Positions 19,361 through 29,143 of a stretch of DNA of 52,370 nucleotides are shown here, in pieces. Position 1 is the first letter of the stretch. Every line of letters starts with the position of its first letter. A program made the position numbers and the translations under genes. The notes below the pieces were generated by a model, which worked only from the letters and a program-made list of their open reading frames with translations, was not told where the DNA came from and did not search any database. The stretch is from an uncultured Lachnospiraceae bacterium (GTDB lineage Bacteria > Bacillota > Clostridia > Lachnospirales > Lachnospiraceae), in contig ONNQ01000020.1 in NCBI GenBank assembly GCA_900319245.1, positions 21,765-74,134 on the forward strand, read 5' to 3'.

Positions 19361-22312
19361 TTATCTGCCTCTGCGCGCCTTGTCCCTTTCCAGCATCTTG
19401 TGGATGTAATAGCCCGTGTAGGAGGAATGGATCTTGGCCACCTCTTCCGGCGTGCCGCTCGCGACCACTGTGCCGCCGCCGTCGCCGCCCTCCGGGCCCA
19501 TGTCGATGATGTAGTCCGCTGTCTTGATCACATCGAGGTTGTGCTCGATCACGACAACGGTGTTGCCGCCCTCCACCAGCTGATGGAGGATCGCGTTGAG
19601 CTTGGCGACGTCCTCGAAGTGGAGGCCTGTCGTCGGCTCGTCCAGAATATAGATGGTCTTGCCCGTGCTCTTTCTCGAGAGCTCCGTCGCAAGCTTGATT
19701 CTCTGCGCTTCGCCGCCCGAGAGCTCTGTAGAGGGCTGCCCGAGCTTGACATAGCCAAGTCCCACGTCATACAGCGTCTGGATCTTGCGCCGGATCGAGG
19801 GCACATTCTCAAAGAAAGTGACTGCCTCTTCCACCGTCATATCCAGCACGTCGTAGATATTCTTGCCTTTGTAGCGCACTTCCAGGGTCTCCCTGTTGTA
19901 GCGCTTGCCGTGGCAGACCTCGCAGGGAACGTAGACGTCGGGCAGGAAGTGCATCTCGATCTTGAGAATACCGTCTCCGCCGCATGCCTCGCAGCGGCCG
20001 CCCTTGACGTTAAAGGAGAAGCGGCCCTTGCTGTATCCCTTGGCCTTGGCGTCCGATGTGGCCGCGAACAGTGTGCGGATCATGTCAAAAACGCCCGTAT
20101 AGGTAGCCGGATTGGAGCGGGGCGTTCTGCCGATCGGTGACTGGTCGATGGCGATGACCTTGTCCAGGTTCTCCAGACCGTCGATGCCGTCGTGGTCTCC
20201 GGCTATGGTTCTGGCGCGGTTCAGACTTTTGGCCAGGTGTTTGTAAAGGATCTCGTTGACAAGAGAGCTCTTGCCGGAGCCCGATACGCCCGTCACGACC
20301 GTCATGATGCCCAGCGGGATCTCGACGTCGATATTGCGCAGGTTGTTGACGCGGGCGCCGCGCACCTTGATCCATCCTGTGGGTGCCTTGCGCTCGTCCG
20401 GCACGGGAATCGACTTGGCACCGCTCAGGTACTGGCCGGTAATGGAATCGGGGTTGGCCATGATCTCCTCGGCCGTGCCCGTTGCCACGACTTGGCCGCC
20501 GTGGGAGCCGGCGCCGGGACCGATGTCGACAATATAGTCGGCCGCCATCATGGTGTCCTCATCGTGTTCCACGACAATGACCGTATTCCACAGGTCGCGC
20601 AGGTTCTTGAGGGTCCGCAGGAGCTTGTCGTTGTCCCTCTGGTGGAGGCCGATGCTGGGCTCATCCAGAATGTAGCAGACGCCGACAAGACCGGAGCCGA
20701 TCTGGGTCGCCAGGCGGATTCGCTGGGCTTCGCCGCCCGAGAGGGTTGCCGTCGCGCGGGCCAGGGTCAGATAATCCAGGCCGACGTCGACCAGGAAGCT
20801 GACGCGGGCGCGGATCTCCTTGAGCACCTGGTGGCCGATCTTCTGCTGGGTCTCGGTCAGCTGCAGTTCTTCCAGGAAGTCCTTGAGGGCCTTGATGGAA
20901 AGGCAGGTCATATCGTGAATGTCGATGCCGCCGACGGTGACCGCCAGCGACTCCTTGCGAAGTCTCTTTCCCTTGCAGACCTTGCACGGCTCGATACGCA
21001 TAAATGTCTCATATTCCGCCTTCGTGGCTTCCGAACCTGTCTCGCGATAGCGCCGCTCGGTGTTGCGGATGAGGCCCTCGAAGGCAATGGGATACACGCC
21101 CTTGCCCCTCTGTCCCTCATAGTAGACGTCGACACTCTTTTCTGTTCCGTACATGAGGATCTTGCGGATATCCTCCGGCAGGTCCTTGTAGGGAGTATCC
21201 AGACTGAAGCCGAATTCCTTGGCCATGGCCACCAGGATCGCGTTGGCAAAGCTTCCCTTGTTCATGCAGGACTGCCAGCCCAGGACCGCGATCGCACCAT
21301 CATTGATGGATCTGGTATCGTCCGGAATGATCAGCTCAGGCGCAAATTCCATGCTGTAGCCAAGTCCCGCGCAGTTGGGGCAGGCGCCGAACGGATTGTT
21401 GAAGGAGAAGCTCCTGGGCTCGATCTCAGGCACACTGATGCCGCAGTCCGGGCAGGCAAAACTCTGCGAGAACTGCATCATCTCTCCGCCCACGACGTCG
21501 ACCTGCAATAAGCCGTCCGCCAGCTGCAGCGCGTTTTCCACAGAGTCCGTGAGTCTCCTCTGGATGTCCTCCTTGATGACCAGTCTGTCGATCACGATCT
21601 CGATGTTGTGCTTGATATTCTTCTCCAGCTTGATGTCTTCGTTCACATCATAGAGATTGCCGTCGATGCGAAGGCGCACGTAACCGGCCCTTCTGGCCCT
21701 GTCGATGACCTTCTGGTGCTCGCCCTTGCGGCCGCGCACAACGGGCGCCAGGATCTGGATCCTGGTGCGCTCCGGCAGCTCCATAATGCGGTCCACCATC
21801 TGGTCGACGGTCTGTCTGGCGATCTCCCTGCCGCAGTTGGGGCAATGGGGGATGCCGATCCTCGCATAGAGAAGGCGGAAATAGTCGTAGATCTCCGTCA
21901 CGGTGCCAACGGTCGACCTGGGATTTCGGTTGGTGGATTTCTGGTCGATGGAGATCGCGGGCGAAAGTCCCTCAATCTTCTCCACGTCCGGCTTCTCCAT
22001 CTGGCCCAGGAACTGCCTCGCGTAGGAGGACAGCGACTCCATATATCGCCTCTGGCCCTCTGCGTAAATGGTGTCAAAAGCCAGCGACGACTTGCCCGAT
22101 CCCGAAAGTCCCGTCAGAACGACCAGCTCGTTTCTCGGGATCTCCAATGTGAGGTTCTTGAGGTTGTGCTCATTGGCGCCCCGAATGCGGATGCAGTCTT
22201 CCTTGTTGATGATGCTGCGCCTTCCCGCATCCTTTTCTCTCTGTATGCCGGCCAGCCTCTCGCCCTCTTCCAAGGCGGGCCAGTAGTCCGGCTTCTTCAT
22301 CTTTACTGCCAT
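19361..22312 (-). CDS. uvrA: Excinuclease ABC subunit UvrA
   Basis: 983-aa damage-recognition ATPase of nucleotide excision repair. Two ABC modules are visible: Walker A GLSGSGKS at 68-75 and GVSGSGKS in the second half, each with its LSGGEAQR signature, plus zinc-binding CxxC pairs (CPNCG, CPDCG...CPNC, and CEAC...CEVC). The protein carries ~38 extra residues before the usual [12 protein letters not shown] start. The upstream region is a 13-bp repeat ladder in which the ribosome site AGG sits. Located 138 nt after uvrB, very likely one SOS transcript. Confidence 0.97.
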   Translation of the reverse strand: MAVKMKKPDYWPALEEGERLAGIQREKDAGRRSIINKEDCIRIRGANEHNLKNLTLEIPRNELVVLTGLSGSGKSSLAFDTIYAEGQRRYMESLSSYARQFLGQMEKPDVEKIEGLSPAISIDQKSTNRNPRSTVGTVTEIYDYFRLLYARIGIPHCPNCGREIARQTVDQMVDRIMELPERTRIQILAPVVRGRKGEHQKVIDRARRAGYVRLRIDGNLYDVNEDIKLEKNIKHNIEIVIDRLVIKEDIQRRLTDSVENALQLADGLLQVDVVGGEMMQFSQSFACPDCGISVPEIEPRSFSFNNPFGACPNCAGLGYSMEFAPELIIPDDTRSINDGAIAVLGWQSCMNKGSFANAILVAMAKEFGFSLDTPYKDLPEDIRKILMYGTEKSVDVYYEGQRGKGVYPIAFEGLIRNTERRYRETGSEATKAEYETFMRIEPCKVCKGKRLRKESLAVTVGGIDIHDMTCLSIKALKDFLEELQLTETQQKIGHQVLKEIRARVSFLVDVGLDYLTLARATATLSGGEAQRIRLATQIGSGLVGVCYILDEPSIGLHQRDNDKLLRTLKNLRDLWNTVIVVEHDEDTMMAADYIVDIGPGAGSHGGQVVATGTAEEIMANPDSITGQYLSGAKSIPVPDERKAPTGWIKVRGARVNNLRNIDVEIPLGIMTVVTGVSGSGKSSLVNEILYKHLAKSLNRARTIAGDHDGIDGLENLDKVIAIDQSPIGRTPRSNPATYTGVFDMIRTLFAATSDAKAKGYSKGRFSFNVKGGRCEACGGDGILKIEMHFLPDVYVPCEVCHGKRYNRETLEVRYKGKNIYDVLDMTVEEAVTFFENVPSIRRKIQTLYDVGLGYVKLGQPSTELSGGEAQRIKLATELSRKSTGKTIYILDEPTTGLHFEDVAKLNAILHQLVEGGNTVVVIEHNLDVIKTADYIIDMGPEGGDGGGTVVASGTPEEVAKIHSSYTGYYIHKMLERDKARRGR

Positions 22313-22374
22313 ATTCTACCTGTTATTTCTATCTATTATTTCTACCTGTTATTTCTATCTAGTATTTCGATCTG
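22310..22374. repeat. Five 13-bp tandem repeats abutting the uvrA start codon
   Basis: Consecutive 13-bp units alternate TTATTTCTACCTG and TTATTTCTATCTA, with a final GTATTTCGATCTG. On the minus strand every second unit contains an AGG-type ribosome-binding core, and the last unit merges with the uvrA ATG. The region between it and uvrB shows nothing else. Confidence 0.85.
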
Positions 22375-22449
22375 AAACTTGTCGTATCTCTTGTCTTCGT
22401 GTGACCATGCATTATTTTGACGCCACTGTGCCGCGCCTCGCCGCGCGCA

Positions 22450-24444
22450 TCACTTGCCGCCGCTCAGCTCCAGCTCATGCTTCTTGAGCTCCAGCATGCG
22501 GTCACGCAGCTCTGCGGCCGCCTCGAAATTGAGGTCCGCCGCCGCCTTGCGCATCTTCTTCTCCACGTCTGCGATGAGCTTTCGCAGTTCTCCCAGATTC
22601 ATGGACTCGGGGTCCTTCTCGAAAGCCGCCTGCTCCTTGGTGATCTCCTTGGAAATCGAGATCAGGTCGCGCACGGCCTTGCGGATGGTCTGCGGCGTGA
22701 TCCCGTGCTCCTCGTTGTACTGCATCTGGACTTTCCGGCGGCGCTCGGTCTCGTCGATGGCCTTCTTCATGGAATCGGTCATATTGTCCGCGTACATGAT
22801 CACGTGTCCGTCCGCATTTCGCGCGGCGCGGCCGATGGTCTGGACCAGCGAGGTCTCGGAGCGGAGGAAGCCCTCCTTGTCGGCGTCCAGAATGACGACC
22901 AGCGCAATCTCGGGGATATCCAGTCCCTCTCGGAGGAGGTTGATGCCGACCAGCACGTCGAATACGTCCAGTCGCATATCGCGGATGATCTGCGAGCGCT
23001 CCAACGTATCGATATCACTGTGCAGGTATTTGACACGGATGCCGGCGCCGGCAAGATAATCGGTCAGATCCTCCGCCATCTTCTTGGTCAACGTCGTGAC
23101 AAGGACCTTGTTGCCGTCCTTGACGGTTGCGCGGATTTCTCCGATCAGGTCGTCGATCTGCCCGTGCACAGGGCGCACGTCGATCTTGGGATCCAGAAGT
23201 CCCGTCGGGCGGATGATCTGCTCGGCCCTAAGCAGCTCGTGCGCTTCCTCGTAGGGACCCGGCGTCGCGCTCACGAAGAGCATCTGGTCGATGTGTCCCT
23301 CAAATTCCTCGAAATTCAACGGCCTGTTGTCCAGCGCCGACGGCAGGCGGAAGCCATATTCCACCAGGGTCGTCTTGCGGGACCGGTCGCCGTGGTACAT
23401 GGCGCCGATCTGGGGAATGGTCATATGGGACTCGTCCACAATGATCAGGAGATCGTCCGGGAAGAAGTCCATCAGGGTCAGCGGGGGCTCCCCCGGCTTG
23501 CCAAAATTCAGATGCCTGGAATAGTTCTCAATTCCGCTGCAAAAGCCCGTCTCGCGCATCATCTCGATGTCAAAATTGGTGCGCTCCGAGATTCTCTGGG
23601 CCTCGATCAGCTTGTCCTTGGACTTAAAGAACTTGACCTGCTCGCGCATCTCGGCCTCAATATTTTCACACGCCCGATTGATCTTCTCCTGCGGGACGAC
23701 GTAGTGGGAGGCCGGCCAGATCATGACGTGGGTCAGCTCGGCGTGCACGTGGCCTGTCAGCTGCTCCACTTCGCAGATCCGATCGATCTCGTCGCCGAAC
23801 CACTCGACGCGGATCAGGTGGTCGCCGCCCTGGGCCGGGTATATTTCGACTGTGTCCCCTCTCACCCGGAAGTTGCAGCGCTCCAGTGAAAGGTCGTTTC
23901 TTGTATACTGGATCGCGATCAGCTCCTTGATCACCTCGTCGCGGTCCTTCTCCATGCCGGGCCTCAGGGAAATGGACATGCCCTTGAATTCGTCGGGGCT
24001 GCCCAGACCGTAAATGCAGGACACGCTGGCCACGACGACGACGTCGCGCCGCTCCGCCAAAGAGGCGGTTGCCGAGAGCCTTAGCTTGTCGATCTCGTCG
24101 TTGATCATGGAATCCTTGGCAATATAAGTGTCGCTGGAGGGAATATAGGCCTCCGGCTGATAATAGTCGTAATAGGATACGAAGTATTCCACCGCGTTCT
24201 CGGGGAAGAATTCCTTCATCTCGCCGTAAAGCTGTCCCGCCAGGGTCTTATTATGAGAAATGATCAGGGTCGGCCGGTTGAGCGCCTGAATGATATTGGC
24301 CATGGTGAAGGTCTTGCCGGATCCAGTGACGCCCAGCAGGGTCTGAAACTGATTGCCCTCCTTGAATCCGTCGACCAGTTCCTTGATGGCCTGGGGCTGA
24401 TCGCCCGTCGGCTGGTATTCAGAATGAAGCACAAAATGGTCCAT
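22450..24444 (-). CDS. uvrB: Excinuclease ABC subunit UvrB
   Basis: 664-aa helicase-like subunit that receives damaged DNA from UvrA and recruits UvrC. Walker A LGVTGSGK spans 37-44, the beta-hairpin region [12 protein letters not shown] follows, the helicase motifs ([16 protein letters not shown]) are intact, and the C-terminal UVR coiled-coil domain that binds UvrC is present. The ATG at 24444 has AGAGG 8 nt upstream and gives the normal [16 protein letters not shown] start; the upstream in-frame 25 codons overlap the promoter region and are rejected. uvrC is not in the window. Confidence 0.97.
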   Translation of the reverse strand: MDHFVLHSEYQPTGDQPQAIKELVDGFKEGNQFQTLLGVTGSGKTFTMANIIQALNRPTLIISHNKTLAGQLYGEMKEFFPENAVEYFVSYYDYYQPEAYIPSSDTYIAKDSMINDEIDKLRLSATASLAERRDVVVVASVSCIYGLGSPDEFKGMSISLRPGMEKDRDEVIKELIAIQYTRNDLSLERCNFRVRGDTVEIYPAQGGDHLIRVEWFGDEIDRICEVEQLTGHVHAELTHVMIWPASHYVVPQEKINRACENIEAEMREQVKFFKSKDKLIEAQRISERTNFDIEMMRETGFCSGIENYSRHLNFGKPGEPPLTLMDFFPDDLLIIVDESHMTIPQIGAMYHGDRSRKTTLVEYGFRLPSALDNRPLNFEEFEGHIDQMLFVSATPGPYEEAHELLRAEQIIRPTGLLDPKIDVRPVHGQIDDLIGEIRATVKDGNKVLVTTLTKKMAEDLTDYLAGAGIRVKYLHSDIDTLERSQIIRDMRLDVFDVLVGINLLREGLDIPEIALVVILDADKEGFLRSETSLVQTIGRAARNADGHVIMYADNMTDSMKKAIDETERRRKVQMQYNEEHGITPQTIRKAVRDLISISKEITKEQAAFEKDPESMNLGELRKLIADVEKKMRKAAADLNFEAAAELRDRMLELKKHELELSGGK

Positions 24445-24507
24445 ACATGTGTCCTCTCTTGGGCAGCGATGTGTCGCGTGACAGCCTCCCGATGAGGCTA
24501 TTAACAG

Positions 24508-24536
24508 AGTATAGCACATGATTTTTAATAAGAACA
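24508..24536 (-). promoter_or_regulatory. Candidate uvrB promoter
   Basis: Minus-strand -10 TATACT (24508-24513) with a weak -35 TGTTCT 17 bp upstream (24531-24536). It lies between the SOS box and uvrB. A TTGTCT at 24536-24541 is better as a -35 but its spacing is too long. Confidence 0.4.
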
Positions 24537-24546
24537 GACAATTTTT

Positions 24547-24560
24547 AGAACGAATGTTCT
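24547..24560. promoter_or_regulatory. LexA (SOS) box upstream of uvrB
   Basis: Perfect 14-bp palindrome AGAACGAATGTTCT, matching the Gram-positive LexA/DinR core GAAC-N4-GTTC, about 105 nt upstream of the uvrB start and between the preceding terminator and the candidate promoter. Known family biology (uvrBA is a standard LexA target) supports the call. Confidence 0.7.
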
Positions 24561-24590
24561 TGAATCTGAGAGCCTGTTTTCAGTGACGTA

Positions 24591-24619
24591 AAAAGCCCGG
24601 GGGCACGCCCCGGGCTTTT
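24591..24619 (-). terminator. Strong terminator after the zinc-ribbon gene
   Basis: Perfect 12-bp stem AAAAGCCCGGGG / CCCCGGGCTTTT with a 5-nt loop and flanking U-run, 27 nt downstream of the zinc-ribbon gene. It isolates that operon from uvrBA and can work in both orientations. Confidence 0.85.
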
Positions 24620-24645
24620 CTACTATTCACAAAACAGGCGCGCAC

Positions 24646-26109
24646 TCAGCGTTTGCCGCCTCTGGGGCCGCCGCCAGGGCCGCCAGACGGCCTGCCAGGA
24701 CCACCAGGTCTGCCAGGTCCACCGGGACCATGGCCGCCGGGTCCTCCCGAACCCGGATTTCCACCCTGCTTGATCTTGTTGCGGGTCTCCATTGTGCGGA
24801 CAAACCGATCCGCCTGCGCCCGCAGCCGCAGGCTCCCCTCATCGGCGACATAGCCGCCCGCCGAGTGGCTCTTTGCGACCGGTTTCATACTGCTGTTCAT
24901 CACGGCCCCTGTGATCGCCGCCGCGATGAAGGCCACCGCGCCGCTGATCAGCATACTGTCGCCCTGCTGCTTGAGTATCAGGAAGTGAAGGATCGCGAAC
25001 ACAGCCGCAAATACGCCGATTACCCAGGCCGCCAGTTTGGGTTTTGACACCGGTAAGTCTCCGATCATCTTGCCGCTCTGTCCGTTCATGGCGAACAGAT
25101 AGGTCTGCCCCTGCCAGTTGGAGCTGAGCATCCAGACCGGCAACATGCCATACTCAGTCTTCTCGGGCGTTGTCTTCTCGTGATGATTCCGCACAGACAC
25201 AGAATTGTAGCCCTTCACTGTGTTTTGCAGCGCCGACCGGAAGGTGTTGGTCGCGCGCTCGGTCGCCCTGCCGCGGCTCTCCTCCTTGGAGACGTCGTAT
25301 TTGTTGGCCAGGTAGCCGGGCATATACTCCATGCCGAAGGGCCGCAGTTCCTTGTAGTCGAACGGCTCGATGGAATCCATCAAGTCGTCCGGCATCTTTG
25401 TGGAGGCGTCCACCGGTATTTTGTCAAAGTGCATGCTGCCCTCTCTATGTACGTCAAAAAACTCCGTGCGGACAATTTCCTCATCGCCGGCTCGTCTCCG
25501 CTCCTCCTTGCGGGCCTCGTAGTCCGCGGCGCCGTCCACCTTGCCGGAGAACATCCAGAATGGCACATAGACGCCCTTGATCTCCTCAATGTGGTTATCG
25601 GAGGCAAAAGATCGAGGCAGCAGCTTTCTGCCTTTGTAATACTCCTTGAACGCCTGGATCGCCTGCTGCTTGTCTACCTTGAACGGGATCAGATAATCCG
25701 GCCTGTCCACGCCCGCGAATTTGCTCGGGATCACGGTGGGATTGCCGCAGTAGGGGCAGCTGGTCGCCGCCGTCGTATCGTCGCAGATCAGCTCTGCGCC
25801 GCAGCTGGTGCAGTTGTAGGCGCGCATGTGGGCCGCATCGCTCCCCCAGCCGCCGTTCGCTGCTGCTTCCGCGGACATGCCGGCAGCCGCTGCTTCCGCC
25901 GCTGCCTTTTCTTCCGCGGCGGCCGCTTTCTTCTGCGCTTCCTGGTCGCTTTTCACAGCGCTCTCGTTCTGTTTCTTGTAGAGCGCCTCGATTTCCTCGG
26001 TGGAATAGGTGCTGCCGCAGTAGTCGCACTGGAGCTTGCCGATCTTGCCATCATAGTGAAGGGGGCCCGTACAGGCCGGGCACTGATAAACGGTGATCTT
26101 TTCTGCCAT
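24646..26109 (-). CDS. Zinc-ribbon membrane protein, YdjG-like
   Basis: 487-aa protein. N-terminus: a TFIIB-type zinc ribbon (CPAC near 10, CDYC near 30), a short coiled segment, then a second ribbon (CTSCGAELI...CPYCGNP, about 100-125). The middle has the KVYVPFW-like segment GVYVPFWMFSGKVD seen in this family. Two TM helices near 380-425 are followed by a tail made almost only of Gly, Pro and Arg. It resembles Bacillus YdjG, which works with the SPFH protein YdjI, and an SPFH gene lies just upstream here. Likely membrane-associated; biochemical function unknown. Confidence 0.75.
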   Translation of the reverse strand: MAEKITVYQCPACTGPLHYDGKIGKLQCDYCGSTYSTEEIEALYKKQNESAVKSDQEAQKKAAAAEEKAAAEAAAAGMSAEAAANGGWGSDAAHMRAYNCTSCGAELICDDTTAATSCPYCGNPTVIPSKFAGVDRPDYLIPFKVDKQQAIQAFKEYYKGRKLLPRSFASDNHIEEIKGVYVPFWMFSGKVDGAADYEARKEERRRAGDEEIVRTEFFDVHREGSMHFDKIPVDASTKMPDDLMDSIEPFDYKELRPFGMEYMPGYLANKYDVSKEESRGRATERATNTFRSALQNTVKGYNSVSVRNHHEKTTPEKTEYGMLPVWMLSSNWQGQTYLFAMNGQSGKMIGDLPVSKPKLAAWVIGVFAAVFAILHFLILKQQGDSMLISGAVAFIAAAITGAVMNSSMKPVAKSHSAGGYVADEGSLRLRAQADRFVRTMETRNKIKQGGNPGSGGPGGHGPGGPGRPGGPGRPSGGPGGGPRGGKR

Positions 26110-26129
26110 AGTCTACCTCCATAAAAAGC

Positions 26130-26156
26130 GGGCGCGCAGCCACACGCTGCGCGCCC
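26130..26156 (-). terminator. Intercistronic terminator/attenuator
   Basis: Perfect 11-bp GC-rich stem GGGCGCGCAGC / GCTGCGCGCCC, loop of 5 nt, followed on the minus strand by GCTTTTTATGGAGG, where the U-run abuts the ribosome site of the zinc-ribbon gene. Likely lowers expression of that gene relative to the SPFH gene. Confidence 0.7.
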
Positions 26157-26175
26157 ACTCTATTGCTTCCTTCCA

Positions 26176-27477
26176 TCAGGGTCTGGGGCTTCCGCACTCG
26201 CCGCAGAACTTGCCGCTATTGCCGTCATGTCCGCACTTGGGGCATTTCCACTTGCCGTCTTCGGCAGGCTTGGGGCTTCCACACTCGCTGCAGAACTTGC
26301 CGTTATTGCCTTCGTGTCCGCACTGCGGGCATTTCCAGCCATCGGCCGGCTTGGGTGTGCCGCACTCGCCGCAGAACTTGCCGACGTTGCCTTCTGCGCC
26401 GCACTTAGGGCACTTCCAGCCGCCTGCGGGCTGCATCTTGGCTGCCTTGGCCGCCTTCTGCTGCTCTGCCATTGCGAACAGGGACGCCGCATCGGTTCCG
26501 CCGCCTGCTGCCTGCTGTGCCATACCCATGCCGAAGAATCCCATCGCTGCGCCATTGGGGTTCTTGGCTGCGTCCATCATAGCCTGCGCCTCTGCGTTGA
26601 CCTTCATGGCGCCTGCCATGCCTGCATTCTGGAATACAGCGGTCTTCTGCAGATCCTTGATCATCTTCTCGTCTTCTTCGGATGCCTTGAGACTGCTGAT
26701 GCCGAATGCGGAGATGACGATACCGTACTTGTCAGCCCATCTGTCAGACAGCACTTCATTGAGGGCCTTGGCCATATCTTCTGTATGATTGACAACCGCG
26801 CTGTAGCGGATGCCCATATCGGAGATCTTGCCGAACGCGGGCTGCAGAGCGGTCAGAAGCTCTGTGCGCAGCTGGTTCTCGATGCGGTCCTTGGTGTAGT
26901 CACTGTTGACGTTGCCGCAGATGTTCTTGTAGAACAGGATCGGATCACTGAGTCGATAGGAATACTCACCGAAGCAGCGGATGGAGATATCGACGTCCAG
27001 GCCGATATTGTTGTCCACAACACGGAAGGGAACCGGATTGGCCGTTCCATACTTGTTGCCGATGATATCCTTGGTGTTAAAATAGTAAATTCTCTGATCA
27101 TGCGCTGTCACGCCACCATAGGAGAAACGAGCCTTGAACTGCTCGAAGCTCTTCGCGATGCCCTCGCCGAGGCCGCCGGAGAATACGCTGGGCTCTGTGG
27201 AGGTATCATACGTATATGCGCCGGGCTGCGCGCAAATGTCAACAATCGCGCCCTGGTCAACGATGATCATACACTGGCCTTCATTGACAACGATTGTGGA
27301 ACCATTTGTGATTACGTTGTCACTTCCGCCTCTGTTGAGAAGACCCGACTTGCCGTTATTCTTCTGTCCCTTTCTGACAAGTACGTTCGTGTCCATCTCT
27401 GAGCAGTAAAAATACTCTTTCCACTGATCGCCAAGAATCGATGACAGGGAAGCGCCTGCCGCTGTGATAAGTCCCAT
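26176..27477 (-). CDS. SPFH-domain protein with C-terminal zinc-ribbon repeats, YdjI-like
   Basis: 433-aa protein. Residues ~1-280 form an SPFH (stomatin/prohibitin/flotillin-like) core related to the 'virion core protein' YdjI group. A Met/Ala/Gln-rich linker follows, then three near-identical zinc-ribbon modules at about 345-433, each of the form WKCPxCGxxGNxGKFC followed by ECGxPxP. It should assemble at the membrane face and may scaffold stress-response factors, as YdjI does with PspA in Bacillus (established there, inferred here; no pspA in the window). AAGGAGG precedes the start. Confidence 0.82.
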   Translation of the reverse strand: MGLITAAGASLSSILGDQWKEYFYCSEMDTNVLVRKGQKNNGKSGLLNRGGSDNVITNGSTIVVNEGQCMIIVDQGAIVDICAQPGAYTYDTSTEPSVFSGGLGEGIAKSFEQFKARFSYGGVTAHDQRIYYFNTKDIIGNKYGTANPVPFRVVDNNIGLDVDISIRCFGEYSYRLSDPILFYKNICGNVNSDYTKDRIENQLRTELLTALQPAFGKISDMGIRYSAVVNHTEDMAKALNEVLSDRWADKYGIVISAFGISSLKASEEDEKMIKDLQKTAVFQNAGMAGAMKVNAEAQAMMDAAKNPNGAAMGFFGMGMAQQAAGGGTDAASLFAMAEQQKAAKAAKMQPAGGWKCPKCGAEGNVGKFCGECGTPKPADGWKCPQCGHEGNNGKFCSECGSPKPAEDGKWKCPKCGHDGNSGKFCGECGSPRP

Positions 27478-27497
27478 AGTTTACCTCCTTACTAATT

Positions 27498-27674
27498 TTA
27501 CATCTGACTGCGCACGACCAGATACTCATCGCCGTTTCGATAATAGGGGCACTGCGTGTGCCTGTCGGACAGAAACCGGATGTACTCGTCTTCATCCATG
27601 TCGATGTCACACACATATTCCCCGTAGTCCTCGTCGTAGCCGCAATAAGCACAGGTGTCACAGTTGTTTGCCAT
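27498..27674 (-). CDS. Small Cys-rich DUF6472-type protein
   Basis: 58-aa protein with two N-terminal cysteines (C5, C8), further C11, C22 and C42, the acidic run DIDMDEDEY, and the C-terminal signature CPYYRNGDEYLVVRSQM. This pattern matches a small conserved Lachnospiraceae family that I know as DUF6472, probably zinc-binding. It ends 20 nt before the SPFH gene and is likely co-transcribed. The GGGAG site is rather far (about 15 nt) from the ATG, so the precise start is less sure. Function unknown. Confidence 0.8.
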   Translation of the reverse strand: MANNCDTCAYCGYDEDYGEYVCDIDMDEDEYIRFLSDRHTQCPYYRNGDEYLVVRSQM

Positions 27675-27788
27675 AATAATTCGTCTTTACTCCCTCATTC
27701 ACAAAGTTTCCTTTGTATCATCATTCTAACATAATACACGTGAAACCAGTTACAAATATTACAGTCTGCCATGCATTTTTACACAATT

Positions 27789-29075
27789 TCAGTTCTGCCC
27801 GTTCATCTTCTCCGTGAGGACCTCGATTGCCTTGTCCAGCTGCGTATCGGTCCTGTCCTCCAGATACTTGTCCGCATCCAGTGCCACTTCGATGTCCGGC
27901 TCGATACCCTTCAAATGAATGTCGTTGCCGTTTCTAGTGTAGTAATTGGCGATGGTCAGTTTGATGGCGGATCCGTCGTCCAGCGGTGCGACCGTCTGCA
28001 CGATGCCCTTGCCAAACGTCTTTTGTCCGACCAGCGTGCCGATACCGGCGTCCTTAATGGCGCCCGAGAGGATCTCCGCCGCGCTGGCGCTGTACTCGTT
28101 CACAAGGACCACGAGCGGCAGGTCAAAATCGGCCCCCTTGCAAGGGTATTCCGTTCTCTCGCCGTTCTTGTCCTCCATATAAAAGACCAGGCCTTCCGGC
28201 AGGATCTGCTCCGCGATCTCGCAGACCGTGGTGACATTGCCGCCCGGGTTGCTGCGCAGGTCAAGGATGAGGCCCTTCATGCCCTGCGCCCTGAGAGAGG
28301 CCATATTCTCCTCGAACTGGGCTGTCGTCACATCGTCAAACTCTGTGATCTGCAGATAGCCGATGCCGTTTTCCTTCATCTCGCTGTCGACGGTCGGCGT
28401 CGTCACCTTGGCTCTCGTGATCTCCATGTCGATGCTCTCGCCGTTTCGGATCAGCGTGATCTGCACCTTGGTACCCTCATCGCCCTTGATATAAGAGACC
28501 ACTTCCTCCAGTTCGAGTCCGTTCATCTCCTTGCCGCCCACGCTGTAAATGATGTCGCCTTCCATGAGGCCCGCCGCTTCCGCAGGCGAATTCTTGATGA
28601 CGCCCGAGATCACACAGGCGCCGGTCTCGACGTCCTTACTCACATAGGCACCGATGCCAAAATAGACCCCTTCCGTCTGTTGCTGCAGCGACTGGTATTC
28701 TTCCGGCGTGAAGTAGCAGGAATAGACGTCTCCCAACGAATTCAGAAGGCCCTTGTACATGCCGTCCTGCATGTCCGCCTTGGAAACTTCATCCGACTTG
28801 TAATAATAATAGTCGATATACTGCTCCAGGAGTTTGAGCTTGTTGACTGCCGCCTCGTCCACAGCGTTATTGCCCGCGCTGCCCGAAGAGAGAACGGGTG
28901 CAAGTCCGGCTGCGCTGCCGCCCCGCAGCGCAAAAAAGATTCCGACAGCGATGACCGCGATCAGGAATCCCACCAACAGACCCGGCAGGAATCCGCTTCT
29001 TCTGCGTCTTGGCTCCTCGCCGCCTGTACTGACATATTTTCTTCTCATCTGATTCTGCTCTTCCATTTTCACCAT
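27789..29075 (-). CDS. ctpA: S41 family C-terminal processing protease
   Basis: 428-aa secreted/membrane-anchored serine protease. Cytoplasmic Arg-rich start, one TM helix at about 28-50, then a PDZ domain (GIGAYVSKDVETGACV ... GDIIYSVGGKEM) and the S41 domain. The catalytic Ser is in EYSASAAEIL near residue 331 and the Lys in GQKTFGKG about 25 residues later. Such enzymes trim envelope proteins or sporulation/division factors. Two close starts are possible (29075 or 29066); neither has a strong ribosome site. Confidence 0.92.
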   Translation of the reverse strand: MVKMEEQNQMRRKYVSTGGEEPRRRRSGFLPGLLVGFLIAVIAVGIFFALRGGSAAGLAPVLSSGSAGNNAVDEAAVNKLKLLEQYIDYYYYKSDEVSKADMQDGMYKGLLNSLGDVYSCYFTPEEYQSLQQQTEGVYFGIGAYVSKDVETGACVISGVIKNSPAEAAGLMEGDIIYSVGGKEMNGLELEEVVSYIKGDEGTKVQITLIRNGESIDMEITRAKVTTPTVDSEMKENGIGYLQITEFDDVTTAQFEENMASLRAQGMKGLILDLRSNPGGNVTTVCEIAEQILPEGLVFYMEDKNGERTEYPCKGADFDLPLVVLVNEYSASAAEILSGAIKDAGIGTLVGQKTFGKGIVQTVAPLDDGSAIKLTIANYYTRNGNDIHLKGIEPDIEVALDADKYLEDRTDTQLDKAIEVLTEKMNGQN

Positions 29076-29082
29076 TTCTGAA

Positions 29083-29107
29083 ATGAGCGCCCCGAAAGGG
29101 CGCTCAT
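29083..29107 (-). terminator. Hairpin between the PucR-type gene and ctpA
   Basis: Perfect 10-bp stem ATGAGCGCCC / GGGCGCTCAT with a 5-nt loop, 37 nt past the regulator stop. The following U-run is weak (ATTTCAG), so partial termination is likely. Confidence 0.5.
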
Positions 29108-29143
29108 CCAGGTTTCCTTTCCAAGCCGGACGGCACGTCCGGT

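Noticed and set aside
27356-27661. 101-aa minus-strand open frame overlapping the SPFH start
   Set aside because: A different frame encodes the 58-aa DUF6472-type protein with conserved cysteines; the longer frame overlaps the SPFH ribosome site.
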